Source: Autumnicola psychrophila (lineage in GTDB: Bacteria > Bacteroidota > Bacteroidia > Flavobacteriales > Flavobacteriaceae). Taken from it: a stretch of 64,000 nt of DNA. The stretch covers positions 124,001 through 188,000 of the forward strand of contig NZ_JAVRHN010000005.1 of assembly GCF_031846645.1 (NCBI RefSeq), written 5' to 3'. A program made the position numbers and the translations under genes. Of the stretch, positions 34,719 to 44,686 are shown piece after piece (position 1 is the stretch's first letter; the number at the start of each line of letters is the position of its first letter). Below the pieces are notes generated by a model. The model was not told the origin of the DNA, searched no databases, and worked only from the letters and a program-made list of their open reading frames with translations.

Positions 34719-37562
34719 ATGAGAACAGATTCTTTTGCACTGCGCCACATTGGCCCCAGGGAAAGCGAACTAAAAGAAATGTTGAACACTATTGGAGTTG
34801 ACTCTCTGGAACAGTTAATTTATGAAACCATTCCGGACGACATCCGCTTGAAATCCCCTTTAAATTTACCGGTTGCTTTAAGCGAAAACCAATATGCTGA
34901 ACATATCGGGAAACTGGCTGCCAAAAATAAGATCTTCAAAACGTATATTGGTTTAGGATACCATCAGGCAATTTTACCGGCTGTTATACAGCGCAATGTT
35001 TTGGAGAACCCGGGTTGGTACACTGCATACACGCCATATCAGGCAGAAATCGCACAGGGAAGACTTGAAGCACTGCTTAATTTCCAGACTATGGTAAGCG
35101 ATTTAACCGGAATGGAGATTGCTAATGCCTCACTTCTGGACGAATCTACAGCAGCGGCAGAAGCGATGGCTTTACTGCATGCTGTTAGGAACAGAAAGCA
35201 AAAGAAAGATAATGTAAATAAATTTTTTATTTCTGAAGAAACTTTACCTCAGACCATTTCTCTTTTGAGCACCAGGGCAGATTTCCTTGGAATTGACCTG
35301 GTTATTGGAAACCATCAGGAATTTGAATTTTCTTCAGAATTTTTTGGAGTGCTGCTTCAATATCCGGGAAAATACGGACAGGTTCACAATTACACAGCAT
35401 TTGTTTCTCAATGTAAAGAAGCTGAAATTAAAATAGCTGTTGCTGCAGATATCTTAAGCCTTGTAAAATTACAGGCTCCCGGAGAATTGGGAGTAGACGT
35501 GGTGGTGGGGACCACGCAACGCTTTGGAATTCCTCTTGGTTATGGCGGGCCACATGCTGCATATTTCGCTACAAAAGAAGAATATAAGAGAAATTTACCG
35601 GGAAGAATTATTGGTGTAACCAAAGATCTGGATGGCAACCATGCCCTTAGAATGGCTCTACAAACCCGGGAACAACATATTAAGAGGGACAAAGCCACTT
35701 CCAATATTTGTACTGCACAGGTGTTACTTGCAGTAATGGCAGGAATGTATGCTGTTTATCACGGTCCTGAAGGTATTAAGTATATTGCTGACACCGTACA
35801 TTATTCTGCAACGAACCTTGCTGCTCAACTTGCAAGATTAGGATTTGAGCAGCTAAATACTTCTTACTTCGACACGATAAGGCTTAAAGCTGATGCTGCA
35901 GCGGTAAAAGCTATAGCAGAAAAGAATGAGATCAACTTCTATTATCCAGATTCAGAAACGGTAACTATTTCCATAAATGAAACTACCACCCTGGAAGATC
36001 TTAATGCGATAATTGCAGTTTTCTCTGAAGTAGCCAACAAAGAATGTGATTCGCTTACAGAACTTTTGAAAAACGAAGCTATTCCTACAGAATTAAGCAG
36101 AAAAAAAGAGTTTCTGACTCATGAAGTTTTTAATTCTTACCGTTCGGAAACAGAGTTGATGCGCTACATCAAAAAACTGGAACGAAAAGATTTATCCCTT
36201 ACCCATTCCATGATCTCTCTGGGATCCTGCACGATGAAGCTTAATGCCGCTTCAGAAATGCTTCCCTTAAGCAATCCGCAATGGGGGAATATTCATCCGT
36301 TCGTCCCCGTGGAACAGGCAGAAGGTTACCAGATTGTACTTAACAGACTGGAAGATCAGTTGACAGAAATCACCGGATTTTCGGCAACCTCACTTCAGCC
36401 AAATTCAGGTGCGCAAGGGGAATATGCCGGACTAATGGTGATTCGGGCTTATCAGAAATCTATTGGAGAAGGACATCGCAATATCTGTCTTATCCCGTCC
36501 TCTGCTCACGGTACCAACCCTGCTTCTGCAGTATTGGCCGGGATGAAGGTGGTCGTGACAAAAGCCAGTGAAAATGGTAATATTGATGTAGACGACCTTC
36601 GGGAAAAAGCAATAAAACACAAAGATAACCTTGCCGCGTTAATGGTTACTTATCCTTCCACTCATGGTGTGTTCGAATCGGCTATAAAAGAAATTACTCA
36701 GATTATTCATAACAACGGCGGACAGGTTTATATGGACGGCGCAAATATGAATGCCCAGGTTGGATTGACAAATCCAGGTGCAATTGGTGCCGATGTTTGC
36801 CATCTCAACCTACATAAAACATTTGCTATCCCGCATGGTGGTGGTGGCCCTGGGGTAGGTCCAATTTGTGTGGCAAAACAACTGGCTCCGTTTTTACCAG
36901 GGAATCCTGTGATTAAAACCGGAGGAGAAAGTGCTATTGGTGCTATTTCTTCAGCTCCATGGGGATCTGCGCTCGTATGCCTTATTTCTTACGGATACAT
37001 AAAAATGCTTGGCAGCAAGGGACTTCAGAAAGCTACAGAACACGCTATTCTGAATGCCAATTATGTGAAAGAACGTTTAAGTGAACATTACAAAACCTTA
37101 TATTCCGGAGAAAGAGGTCGTGCTGCGCATGAAATGATCGTGGACTGCAGGCCTTTTAAAGCCAACGGAATTGAGGTGAGCGACATTGCAAAGCGGCTTA
37201 TAGATTACGGCTTCCACGCTCCCACTGTATCTTTCCCGGTAGCGGGAACCGTAATGATAGAGCCTACAGAAAGTGAAAGCAAAGCAGAACTTGACCGCTT
37301 TTGTGATGCCCTTATTTCGATTAGAAAAGAAATTAGTGAAACTTCAGCTGAAGAAGATAATAATGTTCTGAAAAATGCGCCGCATACATTGCAGATGCTA
37401 ACTTCAGATGAATGGAGTTTTCCTTACAGCAGGGAAAAAGCTGCATATCCATTAGATTATATTGCTGAAAACAAATTCTGGCCAAGTGTGAGGCGTGTAG
37501 ATGAAGCTTTTGGAGATCGTAACCTTATGTGTACCTGTCCTCCTACTGAAGAATATGCTTAA
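34719..37562 (+). CDS. gcvP: Glycine dehydrogenase (decarboxylating), P-protein
   Basis: The P-protein decarboxylates glycine and loads the aminomethyl group on the lipoyl H-protein of the glycine cleavage system. At 947 residues it is the fused single-chain form, with two PLP-fold halves. Diagnostic stretches are FALRHIGPRESELKEML at the N-terminus, GYHQAILPAVIQRNVLENPG, ASLLDESTAAAEAMALLHAV and, in the second half, SMISLGSCTMKLNAASEM. The PLP-lysine segment is CHLNLHKTFAIPHGGGGPG (about residue 699). The C-terminus RRVDEAFGDRNLMCTCPPTE is typical. It is monocistronic with a terminator about 90 bases downstream; gcvT and gcvH are not nearby. Confidence 0.98.
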   Translation: MRTDSFALRHIGPRESELKEMLNTIGVDSLEQLIYETIPDDIRLKSPLNLPVALSENQYAEHIGKLAAKNKIFKTYIGLGYHQAILPAVIQRNVLENPGWYTAYTPYQAEIAQGRLEALLNFQTMVSDLTGMEIANASLLDESTAAAEAMALLHAVRNRKQKKDNVNKFFISEETLPQTISLLSTRADFLGIDLVIGNHQEFEFSSEFFGVLLQYPGKYGQVHNYTAFVSQCKEAEIKIAVAADILSLVKLQAPGELGVDVVVGTTQRFGIPLGYGGPHAAYFATKEEYKRNLPGRIIGVTKDLDGNHALRMALQTREQHIKRDKATSNICTAQVLLAVMAGMYAVYHGPEGIKYIADTVHYSATNLAAQLARLGFEQLNTSYFDTIRLKADAAAVKAIAEKNEINFYYPDSETVTISINETTTLEDLNAIIAVFSEVANKECDSLTELLKNEAIPTELSRKKEFLTHEVFNSYRSETELMRYIKKLERKDLSLTHSMISLGSCTMKLNAASEMLPLSNPQWGNIHPFVPVEQAEGYQIVLNRLEDQLTEITGFSATSLQPNSGAQGEYAGLMVIRAYQKSIGEGHRNICLIPSSAHGTNPASAVLAGMKVVVTKASENGNIDVDDLREKAIKHKDNLAALMVTYPSTHGVFESAIKEITQIIHNNGGQVYMDGANMNAQVGLTNPGAIGADVCHLNLHKTFAIPHGGGGPGVGPICVAKQLAPFLPGNPVIKTGGESAIGAISSAPWGSALVCLISYGYIKMLGSKGLQKATEHAILNANYVKERLSEHYKTLYSGERGRAAHEMIVDCRPFKANGIEVSDIAKRLIDYGFHAPTVSFPVAGTVMIEPTESESKAELDRFCDALISIRKEISETSAEEDNNVLKNAPHTLQMLTSDEWSFPYSREKAAYPLDYIAENKFWPSVRRVDEAFGDRNLMCTCPPTEEYA

Positions 37563-37651
37563 GCAATAAAAGCAGAGAATATCTGCGGAGAAAATTACTA
37601 TTTGGGTAATAAATTTCAGAATTTCGAGCCTCTACAATCGAGGAATCAAAT

Positions 37652-37708
37652 GAGGCTGCTTCAAAAACAGTTAGACGAAAACTGCCATTTTAAAGCAGCC
37701 TCTTTATT
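37652..37708 (+). terminator. Terminator of gcvP, overlapping intergenic motif copy D
   Basis: GAGGCTGCTT (37652-37661) pairs with AAGCAGCCTC (37693-37702), with a nested CAGTT/AACTG stem inside, and TTTATTTTC follows. Positions 37673-37707 (AGACGAAAACTGCCATTTTA, then AAGCAGCCTC) also match the recurring intergenic motif. Confidence 0.75.
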
Positions 37709-37809
37709 TTCTATAAAAGAATGTCTTTCAGACATCGTAATTATTCACCGAGCGACGGGGACAATTCCTAATATTTCGTTAAATTAGAAGCCAATAATCA
37801 GAATATTGC

Positions 37810-38871
37810 ATGATGAACATTAAAATTACCGGTACGGGAAGTTATATCCCAAATGTGATCACGAAAAATGCCGATTTTCATCAACATGAATTTTATAATA
37901 CAGACGGTTCTACTTTTCCCCACGATAATGAGACTACGATAAAAAAATTTAAAGCCATTACAGGAATTAAGGAGAGACGCTATCTCGATGAAGACCTTAC
38001 TACCTCGCAAATGGCAATTATCGCAGCACAAAAGGCGATTAAGGCTTCCGGAACAGATCCTGAAACTTTAGATTATATCATCGTTGCCCATAATTACGGC
38101 GATGTGAAATTTCAAAGCATGCAAAGCGATACGGTACCCAGTATGGCCACCCGAGTAAAGTACGAACTGCAAATAAAGAATCCGTCATGCGTGGGCTACG
38201 ATGTGCTCTTTGGTTGCCCAGGCTGGATTGAAGGGATGATCCAGGCACAGGCTTTTATTCGCTGCGGAATGGCCAAAAAATGTCTTGTTATTGGAGCCGA
38301 AGCTTTATCACGTGTCGTAGATAAACACGACAGGGATGCGATGATTTTTTCTGATGGTGCGGGAGCAGTGGTGGTGGAAGCTACAGAAGAAACAGGTGGA
38401 ATCCTTTGCCATAGCAGTGCGACACATTCTTATGAAGAAGCAAATTATATCTACTTCGGAAAATCAAATAAAGCAGAATCCCCTGAAGACGAGCGGTACA
38501 TCAAAATGAATGGTCGTAAAATTTACGAATTTGCTTTAAAGCATGTTCCAAATGCAATGAAATCCTGTCTTGAGAAAAGTGGCAAATCCATAGATGATCT
38601 TAAGAAAATCTTTATTCATCAGGCAAATGCAAAAATGGATGATGCCATTATAGAACGATTTTACAAATTGTATGGCAAAAAAGCGCCGGAAAATGTAACG
38701 CCCATGACTATCCAGGAGCTCGGAAACAGCAGCGTAGCCACGGTCCCAACTCTTTTTGACCTTGTAGTAAAAGGAGAAATGAAAGACCAGAAGCTGGAAA
38801 AAGGAGATGTTGTGATTTTTGCCAGTGTTGGTGCAGGAATGAACATTAACGCGATCGTCTACGAATACTAA
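37810..38871 (+). CDS. 3-oxoacyl-ACP synthase III family protein (FabH-like ketoacyl synthase)
   Basis: This 353-residue thiolase-fold enzyme of the FabH type condenses an acyl-CoA with malonyl-ACP or a similar pair. The catalytic triad can be placed: Cys136 in VLFGCPGWIEGM, His270 in KIFIHQANAKMDD and Asn306 in QELGNSSVATVPTLFD. It is longer than housekeeping FabH (about 320-335) and has an insert around residues 190-235 (THSYEEANYIYFGKSNKAES). With a methyltransferase gene 5 bases downstream it may serve a specialised acyl or secondary product rather than bulk fatty acid synthesis; that is inference. An ATG one codon later is equally possible as the start. Confidence 0.9.
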   Translation: MMNIKITGTGSYIPNVITKNADFHQHEFYNTDGSTFPHDNETTIKKFKAITGIKERRYLDEDLTTSQMAIIAAQKAIKASGTDPETLDYIIVAHNYGDVKFQSMQSDTVPSMATRVKYELQIKNPSCVGYDVLFGCPGWIEGMIQAQAFIRCGMAKKCLVIGAEALSRVVDKHDRDAMIFSDGAGAVVVEATEETGGILCHSSATHSYEEANYIYFGKSNKAESPEDERYIKMNGRKIYEFALKHVPNAMKSCLEKSGKSIDDLKKIFIHQANAKMDDAIIERFYKLYGKKAPENVTPMTIQELGNSSVATVPTLFDLVVKGEMKDQKLEKGDVVIFASVGAGMNINAIVYEY

Positions 38872-38876
38872 GAGGA

Positions 38877-39398
38877 ATGTACGAAAACAATTTTCCGCAT
38901 AAAAGGTATCGCGAAACACTCAATTTTCTAAAAGAAAATGTACCGGCTCCGGCCCAGGTACTGGACCTGGGAGTAGAAAATCCATTTGTGAAAATTATGC
39001 GGGAGCATAATTATTCTGTAGAAAATACTAAGGGGGAAGATCTGGACACAGACACGGCTGCTGTCAAAAATGGCAATTTTGATGTTGTGACCGCTTTTGA
39101 GATCTTTGAACATCTAGTCGCTCCATATAATGTTCTGAAAGATATACAGGCAGAGAAACTTGTAGCTACTATTCCATTAAAATTGTGGTTTTCCAGTGCC
39201 TACAGAAGTAAAACCGATAAATGGGACCGGCATTTCCATGAATTTGAAGACTGGCAGTTCGACTGGCTGCTGGAAAAGGCGGGATGGGAGATAAAAAACA
39301 CCACAAAATGGACTAATCCCGTCAAAAAGATTGGAGTGCGGCCGTTATTGCGGAAATTTACTCCGCGCTACTATGCTGTTTATGCCGAACGACGGTAA
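38877..39398 (+). CDS. Small class I SAM-dependent methyltransferase-like protein
   Basis: This 173-residue protein has the core Rossmann pattern of class I methyltransferases: motif I region PAPAQVLDLGVENPFVKIM, an acidic strand end in TKGEDLDTDTAAV, and NFDVVTAFEIFEHLVAPYNV, the typical motif IV-V segment. The glycine-rich loop is unusual (DLGVENP in place of DxGxGxG), so SAM binding is likely but not certain. The C-terminal part (KWDRHFHEFEDWQFDWLLEK) is family typical. It is 5 bases downstream of the FabH-like gene and probably cotranslated with it. The substrate is unknown. Confidence 0.8.
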   Translation: MYENNFPHKRYRETLNFLKENVPAPAQVLDLGVENPFVKIMREHNYSVENTKGEDLDTDTAAVKNGNFDVVTAFEIFEHLVAPYNVLKDIQAEKLVATIPLKLWFSSAYRSKTDKWDRHFHEFEDWQFDWLLEKAGWEIKNTTKWTNPVKKIGVRPLLRKFTPRYYAVYAERR

Positions 39399-39400
39399 TT

Positions 39401-42055
39401 TTATCGAATAAGGCTGATATTTGCCTTTTTTACCTCTTCACTTAAATCCTCCGGGAACTCGATTCTAATCCAATAATCGTCTGAAGGCATTGGCCTGTTG
39501 TTAAAAATACCATCCCATGCTTCGCCCGGCCCGCGAAGAACTTTCAGCAATTTTCCATACCTGTCGAAGATAAAGCATTCAAAATTGGGATTACAGGCGG
39601 CATTAGAAATTTCAATTTTCCAACTGTCGTTTATTCCATCGTTATTTGGTGTAAAGAAAAGAGGAAAAGTGTAACATACCTCCTCTTCAGGGGTGTCACA
39701 ATTCAGAATAAAATCCGCAACAGGATAAGAACAGTCATTATCAAAAATTATAATATCTGAATATGCTCCTGGTTCAAGATCACTAATTATAAGTTGCCCC
39801 TCGTCATCAGAAGAAAATGGACCAACCTGAAAATTTGCACCATTTAAGTTGAATTCAGCGGAATATGCTGTACTAAGATTCAGATTTTTCAGAATAACAC
39901 TACCATTATCAGTTTCACATTCCGGATGAATCAGCTCCTCAATTTCAACAGAAATTTCCGCAGCATTTAAAGTGAAATCTTCATTGAAGGTAATACTACA
40001 GTCATCGTACAGTAACTCGAGGTTGGTATAGACCCCTACTCCCAAATCCTCTATGATTAGCGTACCGGAAGCATCAGGAATAATTTCCTCGAGTACAAAT
40101 AATTCTGAATCATATTCGTATAAAACTGAATAAGAAACTGTGGTATCCAGTTCTGTAATAGAAATAGAACCATCCTGTGAAGAGCAGGAATCGGGATTAG
40201 TTGTTTGTACTACAGGTTCTACTGACTGTGGTGCCTCAATCTGAAGTTCTTCGGTATAGTTATAGGTGCAACCACTACTGATAATTTGAAATTCCGAATA
40301 GTTTCCTGCAGCAAGAGAATCTACAGTTATTTCCCCGCCAGCGTTACTATTTACAAAACCGGTAGTCTGGGTAGTTTCATTAAAGGTATAGTTAATTTCA
40401 TAAGGAGCATTAGGATTTAAACCAGAAATAGTGAGACTCCCATCTTCCCCACTACACCCTGAAGTTGCAACGGTTTCGAATTGCACATCCAGGCTTTCAC
40501 TACTTTCCAAAGTAAAAACGTCGTCATAATTAAAAGTACACGGGCCTTTAGTAATAGAGAAATCTGAATACTCCCCTTCCGGCAGGCCGGAAACCCTTAA
40601 TTCGCCATTAGCATCACTGGAAAGCAGACCTGTAGATTGAGAAGAACCATTATGCAAATAATGAATATTATATTCGGAATTAGCACCAAGGTTAGAAAAT
40701 ATTAACTCAGCACTCTCACTATTACATTCAGAAGTGCTGTTTTCAATTTGTACATCAGAAAGATTTTCAGAAAAATTCATGATCCATACAGCCCCTTCTT
40801 CGTCTTTAAAAGCTCCTGCCACTACTTTTAATAGATCAGAATTAGAAATAAAAGCGACAGAAATCCCAAAAGAATCACCGGAAACGAGATCTCCTATAAA
40901 TCCGCCAACGTTCTCTGCATACTGATAATTTTCAGTCACCGTCCCGTCACTATTCAACTCTACAATAAAAAAAGCACCTGTCTGCTGCCCGGTTACCGGA
41001 TTATTACATCTTGCACATCCTACAAGAATTTCTATTAGTCCGTCGCCGTCAATATCCGATAAAGTATCAATAGACTTGGCAAAAATAGCATTAGAGTTCA
41101 GGGGAAAGTTACCACCACCGGTAGTGGCCGAAATTTTCTGACTATTCTTTACAGATCCGTCAGAGTCTAAAAACAGCACATAAAAAGCTCCGTAATCTGA
41201 TCCTCCATCATGATCCCTGTATGTTCCCACAGCCAGATCTACCACACCATCGCCGTCCAGATCTCCAAGAGAAGCAACTGACCCACCAAAGTAGTCACCC
41301 GACTGAAGATTGCCAGTAAATCCACCCCGGGTTTCACTTATTTTCTTATAAGCTTTTACCGTAAAATCATCATTTAGAAAAAGCAGCCAGATTGCACCTG
41401 TTTCTATACCTCCATCCGGATCTCTACGGGCGCCAACCACAATATCCTGAATACCATCACCATTAAAATCTCCGATATTTTCCACATCTGTTCCAAATAC
41501 AACTTCCCCGTCAAATATTCCTGAAAAACCACCTTCAAAGTCGCTTATTTTCGCATGAGTAGCCACCGTACCATCTGTATTCAGGCTCAGAATATAGACG
41601 GCACCGTGCCAGTAACCTCCATCACCATCATACTCAGCACCAACGGCAACTTCAGGCTTTCCATCACCATTAAGGTCTCCCAGATATGCTACAGAAGCAC
41701 CAAAGACATCATTGTTATCTAAGTTTCCGTTGAAGCCTCCCTGTGTATCGCTTATTTTTTGAAAATTCTTTACTGTGTCATCTTCATTTAAAAAAAGAAT
41801 ATAAACAGCTCCCTTGTTTGCACCGCCATTATCATCTGTAAATGCTCCAACTATAATATCTTCGATCCCATCATTATTAAGATCTCCGATATTATCTACG
41901 GAATATCCAAACTGGTCCCCAAAATTAAGTGCACCCGAAAAATTTTGTGAAGAATTGTCAATTTTGGTATAACATCCTACCTCATACTGCTGGCTAAAAA
42001 CTGAATTGACAAAAAGAAAGCAGAAGCCTATAAAGAATTGGATGTTTTTCTTCAT
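39401..42055 (-). CDS. Secreted FG-GAP repeat protein with type B T9SS C-terminal sorting domain
   Basis: Counted from ATG 42055 the protein has 884 residues. The signal peptide is KKNIQFFIGFCFLFVNSVFS. Six FG-GAP beta-propeller repeats follow (five clear copies of the type SVDNIGDLNNDGIEDIIVGA and a weaker sixth), with DxDGDG-like calcium loops. Next come four related modules of about 80 residues, each with a pattern like SGLNPNAPYEINYTFN and paired cysteines. The C-terminus, FPLFFTPNNDGINDSWKIEI onward with the FDRYGKLLKVL core, is the gliding-motility type B sorting domain exported by the type IX system. A surface adhesion or matrix role is likely. The next gene starts divergently only 30 bases away. 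Confidence 0.9.
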   Translation of the reverse strand: MKKNIQFFIGFCFLFVNSVFSQQYEVGCYTKIDNSSQNFSGALNFGDQFGYSVDNIGDLNNDGIEDIIVGAFTDDNGGANKGAVYILFLNEDDTVKNFQKISDTQGGFNGNLDNNDVFGASVAYLGDLNGDGKPEVAVGAEYDGDGGYWHGAVYILSLNTDGTVATHAKISDFEGGFSGIFDGEVVFGTDVENIGDFNGDGIQDIVVGARRDPDGGIETGAIWLLFLNDDFTVKAYKKISETRGGFTGNLQSGDYFGGSVASLGDLDGDGVVDLAVGTYRDHDGGSDYGAFYVLFLDSDGSVKNSQKISATTGGGNFPLNSNAIFAKSIDTLSDIDGDGLIEILVGCARCNNPVTGQQTGAFFIVELNSDGTVTENYQYAENVGGFIGDLVSGDSFGISVAFISNSDLLKVVAGAFKDEEGAVWIMNFSENLSDVQIENSTSECNSESAELIFSNLGANSEYNIHYLHNGSSQSTGLLSSDANGELRVSGLPEGEYSDFSITKGPCTFNYDDVFTLESSESLDVQFETVATSGCSGEDGSLTISGLNPNAPYEINYTFNETTQTTGFVNSNAGGEITVDSLAAGNYSEFQIISSGCTYNYTEELQIEAPQSVEPVVQTTNPDSCSSQDGSISITELDTTVSYSVLYEYDSELFVLEEIIPDASGTLIIEDLGVGVYTNLELLYDDCSITFNEDFTLNAAEISVEIEELIHPECETDNGSVILKNLNLSTAYSAEFNLNGANFQVGPFSSDDEGQLIISDLEPGAYSDIIIFDNDCSYPVADFILNCDTPEEEVCYTFPLFFTPNNDGINDSWKIEISNAACNPNFECFIFDRYGKLLKVLRGPGEAWDGIFNNRPMPSDDYWIRIEFPEDLSEEVKKANISLIR

Positions 42056-42085
42056 ATTTGGTTGAAAATTGAAGCAATTCCCTGC

Positions 42086-42937
42086 ATGAAACTCAGCATT
42101 ATTATTCCGGCATATAATGAAGAAGAACATCTTTCAGATTGTCTTTCCTCTTTTGTAAGCCAGTCGACAGTGCCGGATGAATTAATTGTTGCCGATGATA
42201 ACTCCTCTGACAGCACATTTTTAATTGCTCAAGAATTTAGCAGAAAATACGATTGGATAAAGGTTTATAAAAATAACTCTCAATCTCTGCACATGCCGGG
42301 ATCAAAAGTAATTAATAATTTTTATTTCGGACTTTCATTTAGTGCCGGGAATTATGATCTTTTAGGAAAATTTGATGCAGATGTATTACTTCCACCAAAC
42401 TACTTTGAAGAAATAAAGAATTATTTTCTTAAATACCCCAATCTTGGAATGTGTGCCGGAAATGTATATGTTGAAAGTCAAAATGGAGAATGGGTGCATG
42501 AAAAAATTTCAGATAAAGAGCATATTCGCGGACCGGTAAAACTTTATTCTGCAGAATGTTTTAAAAAAATAGGTGGACTAAAAGCTTCTATTGGCTGGGA
42601 CACGGTAGATGAGTTACTGGCTAAATATTACAATTATCAAACAATGACCGTTCCTTCGCTAAAGGTGAAGCACCTGCGACCGACGGGAAAATCGTATAAC
42701 CCAAAGGCAAAGAAACTCCAGGGAGAAGCGCTTTATAAGATGAGGTACGGCTTTAGACTGGCTTTCCTCAGCGCCCTGAAGATGAGTGTGAACTTCAGGG
42801 ATCCAAAAATTCTTCAGGCGTATCTTGTCGGCTACCTTAAAGCTGAAAAAGAAAAGCAGCCTTTTCTTGTTTCCGAAGAAGAAGGCCGCTTTATTAGAAA
42901 TTTCCGATGGAAAAATATCCGGAAAAAATTATTCTGA
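42086..42937 (+). CDS. Family 2 glycosyltransferase
   Basis: From ATG 42086 this is a 283-residue GT-A fold transferase. The N-terminus MKLSIIIPAYNEEEHLSDCL and the nucleotide-sugar segment ELIVADDNSSDSTFLIAQEF are standard for GT2. The DxD-like metal motif is LLGKFDADVLLPPNYFEEIK. A later segment, GGLKASIGWDTVDELLAKYY, contains the catalytic-base region. The C-terminus is basic and lacks membrane helices. An upstream in-frame ATG at 42038 would run into the neighbouring gene's start and adds no conserved sequence. Donor and acceptor are unknown. Its 3' end overlaps the convergent phosphatase gene by 9 bases. Confidence 0.9.
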   Translation: MKLSIIIPAYNEEEHLSDCLSSFVSQSTVPDELIVADDNSSDSTFLIAQEFSRKYDWIKVYKNNSQSLHMPGSKVINNFYFGLSFSAGNYDLLGKFDADVLLPPNYFEEIKNYFLKYPNLGMCAGNVYVESQNGEWVHEKISDKEHIRGPVKLYSAECFKKIGGLKASIGWDTVDELLAKYYNYQTMTVPSLKVKHLRPTGKSYNPKAKKLQGEALYKMRYGFRLAFLSALKMSVNFRDPKILQAYLVGYLKAEKEKQPFLVSEEEGRFIRNFRWKNIRKKLF

Positions 42938-44575
42938 TGATTTCCTATCCAGCATTTGATACAATGGTTTACCGGTTGCTGCATTAGGAAATGCAATTCC
43001 CAATAATGCCGATATTGTAGGCGCTATGTCCACAATTTCTGACCGCTCTGTTGTACTTCCGTGGTCAATACCATTTCCGAAGAAAATTAGCGGGGCATGG
43101 GTATCGTAAGTAAATCCACTCCCATGCATCGAACCTTTTTCAGAATAAGAAACCACCGCCGGGTCTAAAACATAAATCACATCCCCACTACGCTTCTGGT
43201 TAAAACCCTCTTGAATAGCAGCTGCCATTCCATCAGTATAGCTAACATCTTCCAGCTGTGATCTGGTATAAACCTTATCTATCTGTTCCTGCTGAAGAAT
43301 ATAGTGGGCAATTTTCTCTTCAAGTTCATCGGCATTAATTTCAGCATCGTACAGCGCCTGATAATTAAAAAACACCTGATCATTATAAATTTTGGATATG
43401 AGATTAGCTTCTCCAAATTCTTGAACTACGAATTCGTTTAGCTTTTCAGTAAAATTGTCGGAATCAAAATAACCTGCAGGAATTTTTAAAGACTCGAGAT
43501 AGGCCGAAACATCACCGCCACCATGATCTGAAGTAAGAAAAATAGTATAAGCTCCTTTACCCACATTTTCATCCAGATACTGAAGCAAAGTGGCTATATT
43601 TTTATCCAGCCTGAGATAGGTATCTTCAATTTCCTTGGAATTTACCCCAAAATTATGTCCCACTTTATCTGTACTGGAAAAGCTTAAAGTAAGAAAATCT
43701 GTATCTTCATCCTGTCCCAATTCTTCAGCTTTTATAGCTGCCAGGGCAAATTCCAGAGTTAAATCATTTCCAAACGGAGTATTCGTAATAAGATCAAATT
43801 CGTTATTGCTACTTCTTAAAGCAGCAAGGTCGTAAGGAAAAGATGCGTTTTCTTCACCTTTAAAACCATATTCAAAATTATTAATATCCACTCCGCTTGC
43901 AGTATAACTTTCTATAGGATAGAGCGTATTCCAGGTTTTAAAATAGGATTCCGCAATATTGGAATTGTTGAAATCCTTTACCCATTGTGGCAACTCCTCC
44001 AAATAAAACGAACTGGTAATAAACTTACCTTCGTCTTTGCCATGAAACCAGTAAGCTGCATTAGCAGTATGGCCGGCAGGTAATATTGAACCGCGGTCTT
44101 TAATGGAAACCCCTATGGTTTTTCCCCGCATCTGGGTGTGCAAACGGTTTTGATCTGCAACTGTGGTTACTTTCATTCTATGAGGGGACATTTCTCCCGC
44201 ATCAGAAATTGTTCCCACGGGCCGCACAGATTCGTCCCCCGTGCAATAAACCAGTTCATCTTCGAATTTACTATACCAGTTATTTCCTATTATTCCATGA
44301 TTTGCAGGACCTGTTCCTGTATAAACAGAAGCATGGCCGGGAGCTGTATAAGTGGGCACATAATTAAAATGATTATTTTTAAAGCTATAGCCTTCATTGA
44401 TTAGCCTCTTAAAGCCTTCATCTCCATACCTATCTCCAAAGCGCGTAAAGTAATCGTATCGCATTTGATCTACCACTATACCAACCACAAGCCGGGTTTT
44501 CTGCTTATCGCTCTCCTGAGCAATTAGAGAGAAGGTACATATTGTCGTAAGTAGTGAAAAAAAAATTCGTATCAT
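42929..44575 (-). CDS. PafA-type alkaline phosphatase
   Basis: This 548-residue periplasmic phosphomonoesterase belongs to the alkaline phosphatase superfamily. The signal peptide is IRIFFSLLTTICTFSLIAQ. The residues that define the PafA branch can be placed: nucleophile Thr77 in VPTYTAPGHASVYTG, Asn98 in HGIIGNNWYS, and Lys159 and Arg161 in VSIKDRGSILPAGH. Zinc ligands are in VVGIVVDQMRYDYF (Asp36), LSFSSTDKVGHNFGV and FLTSDHGGGDVSAY, and a late histidine is in DTHAPLIFFG. PafA-type enzymes are constitutive and not inhibited by phosphate in the members studied. The gene is monocistronic. Confidence 0.93.
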   Translation of the reverse strand: MIRIFFSLLTTICTFSLIAQESDKQKTRLVVGIVVDQMRYDYFTRFGDRYGDEGFKRLINEGYSFKNNHFNYVPTYTAPGHASVYTGTGPANHGIIGNNWYSKFEDELVYCTGDESVRPVGTISDAGEMSPHRMKVTTVADQNRLHTQMRGKTIGVSIKDRGSILPAGHTANAAYWFHGKDEGKFITSSFYLEELPQWVKDFNNSNIAESYFKTWNTLYPIESYTASGVDINNFEYGFKGEENASFPYDLAALRSSNNEFDLITNTPFGNDLTLEFALAAIKAEELGQDEDTDFLTLSFSSTDKVGHNFGVNSKEIEDTYLRLDKNIATLLQYLDENVGKGAYTIFLTSDHGGGDVSAYLESLKIPAGYFDSDNFTEKLNEFVVQEFGEANLISKIYNDQVFFNYQALYDAEINADELEEKIAHYILQQEQIDKVYTRSQLEDVSYTDGMAAAIQEGFNQKRSGDVIYVLDPAVVSYSEKGSMHGSGFTYDTHAPLIFFGNGIDHGSTTERSEIVDIAPTISALLGIAFPNAATGKPLYQMLDRKSSE

Positions 44576-44686
44576 AATTTCTTGTTGAATGGCTCAAAAA
44601 TAATAAACTCAGGACCATAAACTTTAATTCTACGTTAAATACTTTCGTGCTACTTTTTTGTATTTTAGCTTTACAAAAATTCTTTG

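Noticed and set aside
37602..37787. A 61-codon plus-strand frame after gcvP
   Set aside because: It runs through the gcvP terminator hairpin and the repeat motif, and its product has no signal or domain.
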